Shown: positions 1-7,799 of the stretch, piece by piece
Layout: each line of letters opens with the position of its first letter
How positions within the stretch are numbered: the stretch's first letter is position 1
DNA from: JANYJA01 sp038229055
GTDB taxonomy: Bacteria; Acidobacteriota; Terriglobia; Bryobacterales; Bryobacteraceae
NCBI GenBank assembly: GCA_038229055.1
Contig: JBBROU010000072.1
Span: 1 to 27,125, forward strand
Direction of reading: 5' to 3'
Length of the DNA stretch: 27,125 nucleotides
Program-made: the position numbers and the translations under genes
Notes under the pieces: generated by a model
What the model was told of the DNA's origin: nothing
What the model saw: only the letters and a program-made list of their open reading frames with translations
Database searches by the model: none

Positions 1-1241
1 AAAAATTTTTCGCCGGGTTTGCGGTACTTCTCGACTTGATCTAAATCGAGCTCGATGCCGAGGCCGGGGCCGTTCGGGACTTTTACCTTGCCGTCGCGGA
101 TCATGGGGCCTTCGCCGCCTTTGACTAGCTGGTCGAAGAACGGGACGCTCGCGGCGTGCCACTCGAGCGCGAGCAGGTTCGGAATTGCCGCCGAAAGATG
201 CACACCGGCCATGGTGCCGAGCGGGCCGCTGATGTTGTGGAATGACAGATTCACGTAGTGCATGTCGCAGAGGTCGGCCAGCTTGCGGCCTTCCCACAGT
301 CCGATCTTCTGCACGTCCGGCGCGAGAACGCGCAGACCGGCTTCGACGATGAGACGCTGGAAATCCACGCGGAAGTAGTGATTCTCGCCGGTGGCGACGG
401 TGGTCGCGGTGTTGCGCTGCACTTCGCCGATGGCGCGGATGTTCTCGGGCGGCACGGGATCTTCAAACCACAGCAGCTTGTAGGGCTCGACGGCGCGCGC
501 CATCTCGACCGCGGCGGCGACACCGTAGTTCCAGTGGCAATCGATCGCCAGGCCGATCTCCATGCCGACGGCTTGGCGCGTGGCTGCGACGAGCCCGGCC
601 ATATGCTCGATTTCCAGGTGGCTGAGGTCGCGGTTGTATTCGTCGGTCTCGTAGGGCGTGGGGACATCCACATCGAACTTGAGAATCCGGAAGCCGCGCT
701 GGGCCATTTCGCGCGCACGCCGGCCATAGGATTCGGGGGAGAGACGGTCGTCACCGGAAGCGTCCCAGCCGTGGTGCTTCAGGCTGATGACGCTTTCGCG
801 CTCAACGTCGCCGGGCTTCTTCATCCACTGCGGAGTGCGGGGCTTGAGCAGAGGGCTGATACTCTCCAGCGCGTCGCCCGCGTGGCAATCGGCGTAGATG
901 CGCACGGAATCGCGATATTTGCCGCCGAGGATTTGCCAGACGGGCATTTTGTGTTTTTTGCCGATGAGGTCGAGCAGCGCGGTTTCGATGCCATGGATGG
1001 CGTGAAACGTCAGGCCGGGCGATGCGTGGACGCAACTCATGCGCATGCGGCGGGCGATGCGGTCGATGGAGGTGGGATCTTCGCCGACGAGGATGGTGCC
1101 GAACTCCTGAATGACGGCGGTGAGACCGGGACCCAGAAAGGCTTCACCGAAGCCGGTGATTTTCTCGTCCGTATCAATGCGGATTATGGTCCAATCGAAA
1201 TTCGACTCCATGACCGCGGTGCTGAGCTTTGTGATTTTCAT
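1..1241 (-). CDS. Mandelate racemase/muconate lactonizing enzyme family protein (partial, 3' end off left edge)
   Basis: This is an enolase-superfamily enzyme, probably an acid-sugar dehydratase or cycloisomerase that abstracts the alpha-proton of a sugar carboxylate in an Mg2+ barrel active site. The frame is open from ATG at 1241 to the window edge (413 codons, no stop seen). Visible catalytic elements are K188 with D190 (a KxD version of the family KxK motif), metal ligands D234, E260 and E286 (contexts AIDCHW, WFEDP, TGENHY), the D309/H335 acid-base dyad, and E360. The N-terminal capping domain is about residues 1-125. It diverges from an NAD-dependent epimerase with only 33 nt between start codons, so a shared promoter and a common sugar-acid pathway are plausible. 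The specific substrate cannot be read from the sequence. The C-terminal end near residue 413 looks almost complete. Confidence 0.9.
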   Translation of the reverse strand, partial: MKITKLSTAVMESNFDWTIIRIDTDEKITGFGEAFLGPGLTAVIQEFGTILVGEDPTSIDRIARRMRMSCVHASPGLTFHAIHGIETALLDLIGKKHKMPVWQILGGKYRDSVRIYADCHAGDALESISPLLKPRTPQWMKKPGDVERESVISLKHHGWDASGDDRLSPESYGRRAREMAQRGFRILKFDVDVPTPYETDEYNRDLSHLEIEHMAGLVAATRQAVGMEIGLAIDCHWNYGVAAAVEMARAVEPYKLLWFEDPVPPENIRAIGEVQRNTATTVATGENHYFRVDFQRLIVEAGLRVLAPDVQKIGLWEGRKLADLCDMHYVNLSFHNISGPLGTMAGVHLSAAIPNLLALEWHAASVPFFDQLVKGGEGPMIRDGKVKVPNGPGLGIELDLDQVEKYRKPGEKF

Positions 1242-1274
1242 TCAATCTGAGATTACTAGAAACGAGGAGAAGCG

Positions 1275-2216
1275 ATGAACGTTTTGGTTACCGGCGCGCA
1301 GGGCTGCATCGGAAGCTGGGTAGTGAAACAACTGCTGGAGCGCGGAGCTGACGTCGTAATGTTCGATACCGAAGCGAGTACCGCGCGCATCGAGACGATT
1401 GCGCCGAAGTCGCTGGTCAACCGCGCGAAAATCGAGACCGGCCGCATTGAGGACACCGAACGAATCATAAGTCTGGTGCGGGATGGCGGCATCACACACA
1501 TAGTTCACCTGGCAGCAGTGTTAATGCCTTTCTGTCAGGCGCACCCGGTCGAGGGCGCGTTGATCAACGTCGTCGGCACGCTGAATGTCTTCCAAGCCGC
1601 GCGTGATGCCGGCCGTCCCGTGCGCGTGGTTTATGCCAGTTCTTCCGCGGTATGGGGTCCGGAAGATGCTTACGGGAAAGGCGCGCTTACCGAGGACGAC
1701 CCGCTCAAGCCGTCTACGAACTATGGTGTCTACAAACAGGCCAATGAGGGCAGCGCGCGGGTATTCTATGCGACGCACGGCCTGTCGAGCATAGGACTCC
1801 GCCCGTGGACGGTCTTCGGCGTAGGCCGCGACCGCGGTTTGACGGCGGACCCAACGCTGGCGATGCGCGCGGTTGCGAATCGCGAGAAGTTCCATATTCG
1901 TGTGACCGGTCACATGGATATGCAGTATGTGGAAGATGTCGCCGAGACTTTTGTAAGGTGCCTGCTGTCACCAGTCGAGGGCGCCCATGTCTTCAACCTG
2001 GCCGGCACCATCGTGACGATCGAGGAGCTAATCGGAAAGCTCGATACGATTCGCCCGGGCGCGGCGAGCCTGATCAGCGCAGCGGGTCCGACGGTTCCGG
2101 TGGCATACCGAATGGACGATTCTCAACTGCGTTCGACAGTCGGCCAAATTCCCGTGACACAACTGGACGAGGCGATCCGGAAAACGATCGAAGCCTTTGA
2201 ATCTCAACGCGCTTAG
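1275..2216 (+). CDS. NAD-dependent epimerase/dehydratase (extended SDR)
   Basis: A 313-aa extended short-chain dehydrogenase/reductase. The N-terminal Rossmann fold carries the dinucleotide motif TGAQGCIG (residues 6-13) followed by an acidic end of beta-2 (MFDTE), which favours NAD. The catalytic set is visible as a Ser-rich YASSSAVWG stretch and a YGVYK (YxxxK) motif. The start is ATG 1275 with a clear GAGGAG ribosome-binding site about 7 nt upstream. It is divergently paired with the enolase-superfamily gene, so a role in sugar or sugar-acid oxidation, epimerisation or dehydration is likely. The family contains UDP-sugar epimerases, uronate dehydrogenases and threonine dehydrogenases, and I cannot decide among them. 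A cytoplasmic location is expected because no signal or membrane segment is seen. Confidence 0.88.
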   Translation: MNVLVTGAQGCIGSWVVKQLLERGADVVMFDTEASTARIETIAPKSLVNRAKIETGRIEDTERIISLVRDGGITHIVHLAAVLMPFCQAHPVEGALINVVGTLNVFQAARDAGRPVRVVYASSSAVWGPEDAYGKGALTEDDPLKPSTNYGVYKQANEGSARVFYATHGLSSIGLRPWTVFGVGRDRGLTADPTLAMRAVANREKFHIRVTGHMDMQYVEDVAETFVRCLLSPVEGAHVFNLAGTIVTIEELIGKLDTIRPGAASLISAAGPTVPVAYRMDDSQLRSTVGQIPVTQLDEAIRKTIEAFESQRA

Positions 2217-2380
2217 AAAGAAATCAGCCGATAGTTCGTATCCAAACTGAAAGCTTTAGTACCAACCATAGAACTTCTGGCCATGAGAAAACGGTAGGAG
2301 TGCAACAAATTCCGGTCTGAGCCACTCAGTAGTAGTAGCAGAGGGGAACCTCAGTTCAGTACTATAGGGAATCATTCAAA

Positions 2381-3475
2381 ATGCGGGGGAAACGGGTCCT
2401 CATCGTTGACGACGAAGAACAGATCCGAAGGGTGCTGCTGAAATTTCTGAATGCTCGGGGTTTCGATTCCCAATTCGCGGGGAACGGGGAAGAAGCTCTG
2501 CGTGTGCTCGGCAACGCTCCATTCGATCTGATGCTGGCCGATGTGCGCATGCCCGGCATGGGCGGCATCGCGCTGCTCGAGGCCACCGGCAAACATCACC
2601 CCAACACCGGAGTGATCATGCTAAGCGGATGCGACGACGTCAAGCTGGCCGTAAAGGCCATGCAACTCGGAGCGCTTGACTATATCGTCAAACCGTTCCA
2701 TCTGGAAGAAGTGGAAGAAAAACTCCGGAAGGCCGCGCAGCGCTGTGATGAAGAACGCGAGAAAGCGCGCCATGTGAGCGAACTCGAGACCACGCTGGAC
2801 CGCAAAACAATCGAACTGAGGCAGACGCTGGCCGACCTGCACGATGCATCGGAGGTTACGCTGGAAGCTCTGGTTTCGGCTCTTGACGCGCGTGAACGCG
2901 AGACTCAGGCGCATTCCAAACGGGTGAGCGAGTATTCGGTGCATTTGGCAGCGCGGATGGGCGTAAGCGGGGAGGCGCTGGACACGATTCGCCGCGGATC
3001 GATGCTGCACGACATCGGCAAAATCGGCATCTCGGATGCCGTGCTGCTGAAACCCGGCCGGCTTAGCGAGCGGGAGTGGGTGGAGATGCGCAGGCATCCC
3101 CAGATTGGCTACTGGATCGTCAGCGGCGTGGAAGCGCTACATCCGGCTGCCGAGATCGTTCTGGCTCACCACGAGCGCTTCGATTGCCGCGGTTATCCTT
3201 CGCGCATCGGCGGTGACGCGATCCCACTCGGCGCACGCGTGTTTTCCGTGGTCGACAAGCTGGATGCCATCACTTCCGATCGGCCCTACCAGCGCGGGCG
3301 CAGCTACGCCGAAGCGCGCGAGGAGATCTCCCGAAATTCAGGCTCGCAGTTCGATCCCGCGGTAGTGGACACATTTCTAAATGTGCCGCCGGGTGTGTGG
3401 GACGACATCCGTTTGCAGACTATGTCAAACAACGCCGGCAAGATTGACGGACTCAAACAGTTGGTGTATTCATGA
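2381..3475 (+). CDS. Two-component response regulator with HD-GYP output domain
   Basis: A 364-aa response regulator. Residues 1-120 form a receiver domain with the acidic pocket VDDEE (10-13), phospho-acceptor D54 in ADVRMPG, and the conserved K104 in VKPF. A short charged, probably coiled-coil linker (about 112-155) leads to an HD-GYP domain with HDIGK (HD 210-211), HH 263-264 and GYP 271-273, ending with DAITSDRPY. The HD-GYP family hydrolyses cyclic di-GMP, so phosphorylation probably controls a phosphodiesterase. The family motif normally reads HHExxDGxGYP; here the first Gly is Cys269 (FDCRGYP). The gene ends in a 4-nt ATGA overlap with the hybrid kinase downstream, indicating translational coupling and a cognate pair. 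Confidence 0.93.
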   Translation: MRGKRVLIVDDEEQIRRVLLKFLNARGFDSQFAGNGEEALRVLGNAPFDLMLADVRMPGMGGIALLEATGKHHPNTGVIMLSGCDDVKLAVKAMQLGALDYIVKPFHLEEVEEKLRKAAQRCDEEREKARHVSELETTLDRKTIELRQTLADLHDASEVTLEALVSALDARERETQAHSKRVSEYSVHLAARMGVSGEALDTIRRGSMLHDIGKIGISDAVLLKPGRLSEREWVEMRRHPQIGYWIVSGVEALHPAAEIVLAHHERFDCRGYPSRIGGDAIPLGARVFSVVDKLDAITSDRPYQRGRSYAEAREEISRNSGSQFDPAVVDTFLNVPPGVWDDIRLQTMSNNAGKIDGLKQLVYS

Positions 3476-5004
3476 CCGGGGCCATGGCTGGCGATTTTGA
3501 ACGTCTTTTTGAAAGCGGCCCGGACCCGATCTGGGTGGTGGATCGCACGACGCTGAGTTTCCTCGAGTGCAACCAGGCGGCGACCGAGCGCTACGGCTAC
3601 TCGCGCGACGAGTTCCTGACCATGAACCTCGCCGACCTGCACATGCCCGAGAACATGCGCCGGCTAAATGCGCTGTTGGCGGAGAACACGTACAGCGGGC
3701 CGGAGTTCTCCAACTGGAAGAGCCGGACGCGTTCGGGCGATCTGCTGGATGTGGATCAGCTAATCCGGCCGGTACAGTTCCGCGGCGTCGATGCGCTGAT
3801 TGTGGTTCCGGCCGATGTGCGCGACCGCAAATTGGTGGAAGAGCATTTGCTGCACGCGCAGAAGATGGAAGCTGTCGGAATGCTGGCCGGCGGCATCGCG
3901 CACGACTTCAACAATCTGCTTACCATCATTTCGGGTTACAGCCAGATGCTGCTGGCCGGCATGAATACCGGACATCCGGAACGCAACGGCGTCGAGCAGA
4001 TTCTGAAAGCCAGCGAGCGCGCCGCCGATTTGACGCGGCAACTGTTGGCCTTCAGCCGCAGGCAGGTGGTGCAGCCGAAGGTCGTCAACCTCAACGGAAT
4101 TCTGAACGGGATGAGCACGATGCTACGCCGCTTAATCGGCGAGCACATCGATCTGAAGATCATAACGGCTTCGGACTTGGGCAGCGTGCGCGCCGATGCG
4201 GGGCAGGTCGATCAATTGGTGATGAACCTGGTGGTAAACGCGCGCGACGCCATGTCACGCGGCGGGATGCTGATGATGGAAACGCGCAACGTGAATCTGG
4301 ATGAGGGCTACGTTAACCAGCATCTGACGGTCCGTGCTGGGCGCTACGTGATGCTGTCGGTGACCGATACCGGGATCGGCATGGACGAGAAGACGCGTTC
4401 GCAGGTTTTCGATCCGTTCTTTACGACCAAGGGCGAGGGATACGGCACGGGACTGGGAATGTCGACCGTGTACGGCATTGTCAAGCAGGGCGGCGGCGCG
4501 GTGGATCTTTATAGCGAGCCGGGGAAGGGAACTGTCGTCAAGATTTACTTCCCGCGCGTGGATGAGGCGGCGCATGTGGAAGAGCCCGCGGAGGCCAAGG
4601 TCGATGGAGGACGCGAGACCATTCTGCTGGTGGAAGACGAGGAGGCCGTGCGCCGGTTAGTGCGAGCCACGCTCGAGAAGCACGGCTATCAGGTGCTGGT
4701 TGCGCCGAGCGGCGCGCAAGCGTTGATAAGGTCGAAGGAGCACGTCGGCAAGATCGATCTGCTGATCACCGATATGGTGATGCCGGAGATGAACGGCCGT
4801 GATGTCTCCAGGCGCATACGGCGGCTGCGCAAGGATATCGCGGTGCTGTATATGTCGGGGTACACAGATTTGTCGTTGCAGCACACCGGCAAGCTCGCCA
4901 GCGGCATGCAGTTCTTGCAGAAGCCGTTTACGCCAACCGTGCTGGCGCGCAAAGTCCGCGAGATGCTCGATGCGCGCGAGAAGAAGCAGGAAAAGTCGGC
5001 GTAG
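3472..5004 (+). CDS. Hybrid sensor histidine kinase (PAS-HisKA-HATPase-REC)
   Basis: A 510-aa soluble hybrid kinase without membrane segments, so it should sense a cytoplasmic signal. Domain order: PAS about 8-120, HisKA dimerisation domain with phospho-acceptor H144 (IAHDFNNLL), HATPase_c with N-box 252-260 (NLVVNARDA), G1 DTGIGM 299-304, F-box DPFFTTK and G2 GTGLGMS, then a C-terminal receiver domain from about 382 with D434 (ITDMVMPEM) and K484 (QKPF). The internal receiver allows intramolecular relay or phosphatase control. The start ATG 3472 lies inside the stop of the HD-GYP regulator (ATGA), so the two are made together and the regulator is the likely partner. A MAGDF start at 3484 is also in frame and cannot be excluded. 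Confidence 0.93.
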   Translation: MTGAMAGDFERLFESGPDPIWVVDRTTLSFLECNQAATERYGYSRDEFLTMNLADLHMPENMRRLNALLAENTYSGPEFSNWKSRTRSGDLLDVDQLIRPVQFRGVDALIVVPADVRDRKLVEEHLLHAQKMEAVGMLAGGIAHDFNNLLTIISGYSQMLLAGMNTGHPERNGVEQILKASERAADLTRQLLAFSRRQVVQPKVVNLNGILNGMSTMLRRLIGEHIDLKIITASDLGSVRADAGQVDQLVMNLVVNARDAMSRGGMLMMETRNVNLDEGYVNQHLTVRAGRYVMLSVTDTGIGMDEKTRSQVFDPFFTTKGEGYGTGLGMSTVYGIVKQGGGAVDLYSEPGKGTVVKIYFPRVDEAAHVEEPAEAKVDGGRETILLVEDEEAVRRLVRATLEKHGYQVLVAPSGAQALIRSKEHVGKIDLLITDMVMPEMNGRDVSRRIRRLRKDIAVLYMSGYTDLSLQHTGKLASGMQFLQKPFTPTVLARKVREMLDAREKKQEKSA

Positions 5005-5164
5005 GATTGATGCGCGAGGGCGGCCGGGTTCGTCACCACTGCCGCGTCTAATGTGGTGAACCGTGTCTTGCGTTCAGCAGCCGAAGGGGCCCAGGCCGCA
5101 CCGGCGTTGAATGCCCTGGCGATCCTTTGCGCAGCCGGGTGAATAAGCCGGAATTACCCTATTC

Positions 5165-5488
5165 TTAGGCGCTGAACGAGCTACCGCAACCGCACGTCGA
5201 CTTCACCTGCGGATTGTTGAACTTGAATCCCGAACCTTCCAGCGTTTCGACGTAATCCACTTGCGCGCCATCCAAATACAGCAGGCTCGCCTGGTCCACG
5301 AAAACCTTCAGGCCTTCGTAGTTGTACGTCTTATCCAGCATATTGGGCGTGTTCTCAAACGCCATGGAGTAGCTAAAACCCGAACACCCGCCCCCCACGA
5401 CGGAGATGCGCAGCCCGGCCGGTTTCGGCTCCTGACCGTCCAGAATCTCCTTCACTTTCGTAACCGCCGTTTCAGTCAATTGGACCAT
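5165..5488 (-). CDS. erpA: Iron-sulfur cluster insertion/carrier protein, HesB/IscA/ErpA family
   Basis: A 107-aa A-type carrier that accepts Fe-S clusters from the scaffold and delivers them to apo-enzymes. The three invariant cluster-ligating cysteines are present: C35 in GGGCSGF and C99/C101 in the C-terminal TCGCGSSF. Length and motif spacing match the family exactly. The start ATG 5488 gives the usual N-terminus (VQLTETAVTKV). The symbol erpA is the best guess; iscA and sufA share these features, and no isc or suf genes are next to it to decide. It is divergent from the ECF sigma factor operon across a roughly 170-nt intergenic region. Confidence 0.92.
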   Translation of the reverse strand: MVQLTETAVTKVKEILDGQEPKPAGLRISVVGGGCSGFSYSMAFENTPNMLDKTYNYEGLKVFVDQASLLYLDGAQVDYVETLEGSGFKFNNPQVKSTCGCGSSFSA

Positions 5489-5656
5489 TTTGGAAAGAAA
5501 ACCCCCTTTTCAGGTTTCAACACTAGTATACAAGCAAACAGATGCTTTCCGGTGCCGCCGGCGATTCAAAAAGCCGCTGAATCTGATATCTTCCAAGAGG
5601 GAGCAAGCCGCAGGCAAGTGAAACCGCCTGCACAGTGTATGCGTCGAAATGGGCGT

Positions 5657-6322
5657 ATGGGAACACTGACTGGCGCGCTCACCATTCCGGCCTTCGGAAA
5701 CAAGGTTGCAACCAGGACCAAAGTGGATTATCAGAATACCCCGGAAGGCGCCTTGGTGCGCCGCGCACAGGCAGGCGAGGAGTCGGCCTTCCGTGAAATC
5801 GTGGAAAAGTATCAATCCAAGGTATTTTCGATTATTCACGGGATCGTGCGCCAGCGCAACGATGTCGAAGATATCGCCCAGCAGGTGTTTGCGAAGGTGT
5901 ATTTTTCCATCAAGAATTTTGATTTCCGCAGTTCGCTGATTACGTGGATCTACAAGATCACCGTGAACGAGTGCTTCGACTACCTTCGTAAGAAAAAGGT
6001 CCGCAAGCTGACCTACGAAAGCGACATGAGCGAAGACGAAGTGCGCCGGATTGAGAATAGCGAGCCTCCCAAAGATCGCCAACGGCCGGCCGATACGATG
6101 CTGGCCAGCCGGGACTACGTGTTGAAGCTGCTTTCCAAGGTGTCCGAAGAAGAGCGAAATCTCCTGATGCTTAAGGAAGTGGAGGGGTATTCGGTGGAAG
6201 AACTGTCTGAGATGCTGAGCATGAATGAGAATACAATTAAAGTCAAACTCTTTCGTGCGCGGCAGAAGCTGGTAAAGGCTTCGCAGCGTTTGGATCGAGC
6301 GCCAGGCGCGATCGCAAGTTAG
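5657..6322 (+). CDS. RNA polymerase sigma factor, ECF (sigma-70/RpoE-like) family
   Basis: A 221-aa ECF sigma factor. Sigma region 2 spans about residues 31-105, with the typical ALVRRAQAGEESAF opening, the DVEDIAQQVF region and the WIYKITVNECFDYLRKKK basic segment. An acidic linker with a SEPPKDRQRP-type stretch follows, then region 4 at about 150-205 (EERNLLMLKEVEGYSVEEL plus a helix-turn-helix ending NTIKVKLFRARQKL). The frame is open far upstream, but conserved sequence begins only after about residue 25. I chose ATG 5657; ATG 5639 is in frame too, and neither has a strong ribosome-binding site. It is followed by a zinc-finger anti-sigma gene, the usual arrangement for autoregulated ECF operons. 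Confidence 0.9.
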   Translation: MGTLTGALTIPAFGNKVATRTKVDYQNTPEGALVRRAQAGEESAFREIVEKYQSKVFSIIHGIVRQRNDVEDIAQQVFAKVYFSIKNFDFRSSLITWIYKITVNECFDYLRKKKVRKLTYESDMSEDEVRRIENSEPPKDRQRPADTMLASRDYVLKLLSKVSEEERNLLMLKEVEGYSVEELSEMLSMNENTIKVKLFRARQKLVKASQRLDRAPGAIAS

Positions 6323-6379
6323 ATGGGAGCCGCGGCTCACAATCCCAGGTGTCTTACACGATGGAAAAGGAAAAAGTTT

Positions 6380-6826
6380 ATGCATGAAGTTATCTTGAAA
6401 GGGCTGGAGGAGTATCTGAGCGGTTCGTCCACACGCGACTTCGACGCTCATCTGCAGTCGTGCGGATCTTGCGGTAACGAGGTCCGCCAAATTCGCGAAA
6501 CCAGCGGTCTGCTGACCGTGCTGCAATGCAGCATCGAGGTCGATACTGTGCCCGGCTTCTATCCGCGCTTGGCCAATCGCATCGATACGCAGCGCAGGCA
6601 ATCATTATGGAGCGTGTTTTCGCTCGACCCCGCGTTCGGGCGCCGCGTGGTGTTTGCGTCGCTGATGACCCTGGGCGTGCTCGGCAGTGTTCTGGTGACA
6701 CGCGAGCGCAGCTTCACCAACGAGTCCGGTCCGGAGGCGATTTTGGCGCACGATAGTTCCGTCCAGCATGTCGACGGCGCGGATCGCGACCGCATGTTCA
6801 TCACGCTGGCGACTTACAATCATTAA
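6380..6826 (+). CDS. Anti-sigma factor with zinc-finger (zf-HC2) and one TM segment
   Basis: A 148-aa membrane-anchored anti-sigma factor for the ECF sigma encoded just upstream. The N-terminal zinc-binding motif HxxxCxxC is formed by H24, C28 and C31 (AHLQSCGSC), as in the ZAS/zf-HC2 family. One transmembrane helix covers about residues 90-107, leaving a short roughly 40-residue periplasmic tail. The start ATG 6380 is preceded by a purine-rich AAAGGAAAAAG ribosome-binding site; an in-frame ATG at 6323, directly after the sigma stop codon, is less likely. In the family, the zinc-finger domain sequesters the sigma factor at the membrane until a signal releases it. The next gene starts 4 nt downstream and is probably part of the sensing complex. 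Confidence 0.83.
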   Translation: MHEVILKGLEEYLSGSSTRDFDAHLQSCGSCGNEVRQIRETSGLLTVLQCSIEVDTVPGFYPRLANRIDTQRRQSLWSVFSLDPAFGRRVVFASLMTLGVLGSVLVTRERSFTNESGPEAILAHDSSVQHVDGADRDRMFITLATYNH

Positions 6827-6830
6827 CCTT

Positions 6831-7193
6831 ATGGCCGTTTCCGCGCTCGACCATTCCGCGCTTCAGAGCCCCAAGACGAAGATGCTTGGCGCCCTGTTGC
6901 TGGTGTTCCTTTGCGGAGTGGTTGTGGGTGCGCTGGGGATGACGCTTGGTGTGCATCGTTCTCTTCACCGCGACTCGGTGTTGTCGCGCCCGGTGGACAC
7001 ATCCATGACGCTGCAGAAGTGGAAACACGAGTTGAATCTGACGGATTCGCAAATGTCGCAGATCGAATCCATCCTCGATGATTTCTCGAAGTATTACGAC
7101 ACCGTTCTGGCCGACGGGAAAACCCGCATCCTCAAGATCCTGGACGAACCGCAGCGCAAAAAGTTCGAGCAGATGCTGAAGAGCCAGCCGTAA
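6831..7193 (+). CDS. Membrane-anchored LTxxQ-motif (Spy/CpxP/CnrX-like) periplasmic protein
   Basis: A 120-aa protein with a short cytoplasmic N-terminus, one hydrophobic helix at about 18-40 and a helical periplasmic domain. The domain contains an LTDSQ (LTxxQ) motif, the signature of the Spy/CpxP repeat family, followed by a second helix (LDEPQRKKFEQML) as in the family hairpin. Directly after the membrane helix is HRSLHRD with H42, H46 and D48. It starts 4 nt after the anti-sigma stop, so it is third in a sigma / anti-sigma / anchored-helical-protein operon. The layout resembles cnrYXH-type metal-responsive systems, in which the anchored protein is the periplasmic sensor; that role here is an inference. 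The C-terminal HxxxM metal site of CnrX is not seen. Confidence 0.7.
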   Translation: MAVSALDHSALQSPKTKMLGALLLVFLCGVVVGALGMTLGVHRSLHRDSVLSRPVDTSMTLQKWKHELNLTDSQMSQIESILDDFSKYYDTVLADGKTRILKILDEPQRKKFEQMLKSQP

Positions 7194-7257
7194 CCTTTCC
7201 CTACATCCGGAAGAACCGCGTTGACTCGGTTGCCGGTTAGGGTCATCATCTAGGGGT

Positions 7258-7770
7258 ATGAAAGCTCTGGTCGTTTGTGCCGCGATTCTGGCCCTGTGTT
7301 CTTGTTCGCGGGAAAAGCCGGATACTGTCCATGTGTTCGCCATGGGCGAAAGAGCTCAAGCCGGATCCCTCATTTATAACGCCTTCGAGAACCAATGGGC
7401 TGTGAGCCTGCCCGATACGCCGACCGCGCGCGTGCCGAATAACCGGTTCCTTCTGTTGCACGTGACGATTGTGAACAGTAGTTCGTCCCCGGTCACGGTT
7501 CCGACGCTCAGCCTGGTGGATGATGCCGGAGAAGTGTATAATGAACTCGCCAACGGCACCGGCGTTCAGAACTGGATGGGGATACTGCGCACCGTAAAGC
7601 CCGCCGACAGCGAACAAGGCAACGTTCTCTTCGACGTTCCTCCGAAGCATTATAAGCTCAAAGTAACGGGTGAATCCGAAGACAAGTTCGCCTACATCGA
7701 TATTCCGCTGATCTTTGCACCGGAGAATCCGAAGCCGGTAGACAGCGGCGCTGTGGGTACGCGTCCCTGA
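7258..7770 (+). CDS. DUF4352-like lipoprotein
   Basis: A 170-aa probable lipoprotein. A hydrophobic leader (residues 1-13) ends at LCSC, with C16 the likely lipidated cysteine (C14 is the alternative). The mature part is an immunoglobulin-like beta domain of the DUF4352/telokin type: a central RFLLLHVTIVNSSSSPVTV strand pair, then LVDDAGEVY and a VLFDVPPKHYKLKV segment, the typical order for this family. These domains occur in exported proteins of unknown binding function. It lies 64 nt after the LTxxQ gene and 29 nt before another secreted beta protein, so it may be co-transcribed with envelope functions. A precise role cannot be assigned. Confidence 0.75.
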   Translation: MKALVVCAAILALCSCSREKPDTVHVFAMGERAQAGSLIYNAFENQWAVSLPDTPTARVPNNRFLLLHVTIVNSSSSPVTVPTLSLVDDAGEVYNELANGTGVQNWMGILRTVKPADSEQGNVLFDVPPKHYKLKVTGESEDKFAYIDIPLIFAPENPKPVDSGAVGTRP

Positions 7771-7773
7771 TTC

Positions 7774-7789
7774 AGCCGGTCTCCCGGCT
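7774..7789. other. Small GC-rich hairpin between two envelope genes
   Basis: A perfect 6-bp inverted repeat AGCCGG/CCGGCT with a 4-nt loop sits 3 nt after the lipoprotein stop codon and 10 nt before the next start. It lacks a following T-run, so an intrinsic terminator is unlikely. An mRNA-stability or attenuation hairpin is possible. Confidence 0.3.
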
Positions 7790-7799
7790 CAGATTAGCT

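Noticed and set aside
5053..5142. A 29-codon GTG open frame in the 160-nt gap between the hybrid kinase and erpA
   Set aside because: Ala-rich, with no recognisable ribosome-binding site and no motif; not distinguishable from chance.
5510..6601. A long 363-aa minus-strand open frame opposite the sigma factor
   Set aside because: It is antisense to clearly conserved sigma and anti-sigma domains, shows no domain of its own and has a low-complexity His/Leu-rich composition typical of shadows.
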